A stretch of DNA of 64,000 nt from Macrotrachela quadricornifera (Eukaryota > Rotifera > Eurotatoria > Philodinida > Philodinidae): contig JAJEKB010000542.1 in the NCBI GenBank assembly GCA_022393335.1, forward strand, positions 534,135 to 598,134. Reading direction: 5' to 3'. How positions within the stretch are numbered: position 1 is the stretch's first letter; every line of letters begins with the position of its first letter. Made by a program: the position numbers and the translations under genes. Positions 61,217-64,000 of this stretch are shown piece by piece. Under the pieces are notes generated by a model. The model worked only from the letters and a program-made list of their open reading frames with translations. It did no database searches and had not been told where the DNA came from.

Positions 61217-64000
61217 TGAGTTATAAAATACAATTATCCTTGTTATTTTATTTTTTTCTGTCCCCTTTTTTTTTACTCTATTCTCTATGGCATCATATTA
61301 TCTATTGTGTTTGTGTAGGAGGATAAAACGAACTAATGAGTAACTAGACATACATATGTGATTATTATGACAGACAACAGAAAAAACAATAAACATATTG
61401 ATTGTCGCGAGAGTACATAGCCTAAAAGTCGTGATCATTAATATGTCTGATGGCTTTTTGATATGTCATCCTTTAGATGAAGGCATGTGCCTTCACGTTT
61501 TTTTGGTGATGTACTTTCTGTTCTTGCATCATCTAATAACTTGGCCTTTTACAAAAATAAATGACGTTTATGCGTAGGTGTATATGTTTTTTAAGGATTC
61601 CAATGCACCTGTTTTTTTCAATGTGTAAAATGTCAGTTGTTATTTTCATTGTTGTCAATGGACGCACTTATTCTACTGCTTTTGTCTATATTCTTTCAGA
61701 GAAACATTTTCAACGAAATAGAAGCTATATACACACACACACACACTTCACTTTATTTTTTTTGTTGTTGTCTACCACATGACAAGCAAGAACAACACTA
61801 GCAACAACAAAAATAACTATAATGAAAGACGTAGAAAAAAAAGAAATAACAATGATGACTATCCTTCTGTCTCTATATTTTGCTCTAAAGTAAATATGGA
61901 TACGTCTGGTATTGACATACAAAGACATACTTCCTTCTATTGTATGCCGCTTTCATAGTGGGGTATTGGTGGAGCGAAGCCAACGTTTATTCATTCATAT
62001 GTAAATGCCGCTATTGCCTCGTATAATTTCCCTAGAGAAAAAAAACGAGGGAAAACGTGTATATGTATGTATGAATTTATCTTTTACATTCACACGATGA
62101 CATCGTAACCGTTGGTTGTAAGGAACGGCAACATAGAAGATGATTATAATTGTATTAGTTTTGGGAATAGTGTATATATATGCATATGACAATCACTTAG
62201 AATAATTTGTATTTGAAAGTTTCTTTTATTTATTCATATGTATGTAATATAAATCATTTACATTTAAAAAGAAATTAAAAACTAAAACAAGACATCCTTG
62301 AGTTTTAGATATTTTTTTTTTTTAAAAAAAAATGCAAATCTATTGTTTGTTGTATATTTAATGATCTTGAAATTACATTAGATATCATGAAAATATGTAT
62401 GTCATTATGTTAGATAGAAATGATGTGTAATGACCTTTCCAGATGTCTGAAGTCTATTGTTACTTTTTATGATTTCATTTTGTATTGAGAAATATAGATT
62501 GACATGAAACAGATTGATGAAATCCGTCATCAAGACTTGATAGATGATTAATTTGTCCTTGAGTCAAAATAGAAATTACGAATACAATAAATGTACCTAA
62601 GCTTGGAATACAATAGAACCATTCAACCCTTTTTTTGGCATCATATTGTCATTTATTTACCATGATTTTTTCTCTTCTATTCTGAAAGCAATCTGTTATA
62701 AGATACTGAAATATGAAACCTATGTATTGCAAACATCAATACATATAACCTGTATGTATACATATAATCAAATTCTATGTTTGTGTTAACAACAGTAATA
62801 ACAAGAACTTTTTCTTTCTTCTCATGTGAATCTGTCTTTTCTTCTTTTTTTTAACGAAGCACTGTATTTTCTCAGGATGATGTTATACTATAGCTTCATT
62901 TCTTTTTTTTTGTCTCTTTCAATACATTCAAGTACATAGTATATGAAATCTTAGAAATATCTTTTATATGCACCGTCAGTATGTATATATGTTGACACTT
63001 GAATGAAAGAGAAAGAAGAAGAAGCAGAGGAAAAAAGTCGCTCTCATATTGAAATGGTGGGTTTTTTTTCGTCTATTTTGCCAACGTGAAATACAATCAT
63101 TTTTATTACCCATGTTCTTATATCCACATCATCATTCACGTACTTGTACGAACGTTTTTATCAAAAGGTCATACTGCTGTTTTGTTTTAAAACAATTTTT
63201 GTCCTAGTTTTGTAATTATTGTTTTTTTTTATCTTTAATTGAAGTAAATTTGTAGAACTGAAAAGGTATTTCTTTTATTACATAAATATATATATATATA
63301 TTTATTCATAGAAAAAGAAAAAAACTTTTCGTTTTTTTTTTCTTCTATACGTACTGATTACATGTTCGTTGTTCATCACTTGAATTCAACGTTCTAAATG
63401 ACATTGGCATGTACAATATGAGAATAAGATTAACAGTTACTCATATATAGAGACGCACTCATTTAATGCCAGAAGACATATTCTATTCTCATATGCTCAC
63501 CGTTAAAATAGTGCAAAAGACAAAATTGATACGTATAGAACAACGATGCCTATACATTTTCACTAGTCGATATAAAGTAAAAAGAATGCTCGAAGGCATC
63601 TCAAGCTTGAGTGAGTAAGTGAATGAGTGACTTAAAGTGAGTGATGAAAAGAGTTCTCGTTCATTTAGAAATAACTCAACGAATAATTTCATAGACTATC
63701 GGCATTCATATTGTTTTTCACGTTATTCATATTATGAAATTTCACTTTTTTTTTTTCTTTCTTATATGAAAGTAATTTTAATACTTCGATTGTCCTTGTT
63801 TTCATCAATGAATAATAACAATCTATAGAATCATTTTATTTGTCGTCATCACCTTCAATAATTATATTTGCATGTCTTATTCCATTTTCTTTTTCTTTCT
63901 TTCTCTTAGCTATTATAATCATTATCATTATTATCATTAAATGATACATAGATACACATTATTCATCATCATCAAAATACATCCTTTTCTATCGTACTAT
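61217..64000. other. Right-end non-coding sequence with simple repeats
   Basis: No exon or gene was recognised. Simple repeats include an AC run at 61729-61746, a TA run near 63288-63301, TTC/TTTC tracts, and ATTATCATT repeats near 63917-63940. Short reading frames here are composed of the repeats and lack coding character. Confidence 0.5.

Noticed and set aside
60877..61782. Short frames with VCVCV, SLSLS or HTHTH runs
   Set aside because: They are translations of TG, CT and AC microsatellites.

Overview
This is a window of AT-rich nuclear DNA from an animal. Every recognisable gene is metazoan: ATM kinase, APH-1, SLC34 phosphate transporter, Serinc, cyclin E, Ufm1 protease, prostaglandin E synthase 2. 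Most introns are 45-65 bp with GT...(T)nAG ends. A tyrosine-decarboxylase-like gene (octopamine/tyramine type) points to a protostome. The tiny introns, strong A/T-ending codon bias and possible leader-type splice acceptors beside start codons would fit a rotifer-like spiralian, but the species cannot be named from sequence alone.

Layout, left to right: 3'-truncated tyrosine-decarboxylase-like gene (-, 320-1606); AT-rich spacer with a 156-bp MITE; a complete ATM gene (+, 4351-18073, 21 exons, 2885 aa) whose large introns carry several small transposons; a 4-kb spacer rich in decayed repeats; sphingomyelin-synthase-like gene (+, 22025-23017) facing an SLC34 Na/phosphate cotransporter (-, 23695-26235, 11 exons, one of 12 nt); a tight same-strand trio PTGES2 - APH1 - GPD1 (+, 28549-33664); a small secreted orphan (+, 36797-37366); a 910-bp TTAA-flanked foldback element; a tail-anchored VAMP-like protein (-, 40842-41860) divergent from cyclin E (+, 44199-47853); Serinc (+, 48389-50112); the exosome subunit gene EXOSC7 (+, 50305-54942) with an antisense phosphatidylinositol-transfer-protein gene filling its third intron; an orphan Asn/Ser-rich protein (-, 55026-55661); UFSP1 (+, 56573-57301); and about 6.5 kb with no recognised gene at the right end.

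I rebuilt the spliced models by hand from splice sites, reading phase and similarity to remembered families. Each complete multi-exon model has a total length divisible by three and no internal stop. The genes are unrelated housekeeping, signalling and membrane functions and do not form one pathway. The most notable structures are the nested antisense gene, several MITEs with intact terminal repeats and target-site duplications inside introns, the microexon, and residue changes in the APH-1 and VAMP-like proteins. No rRNA, tRNA or CRISPR was seen.
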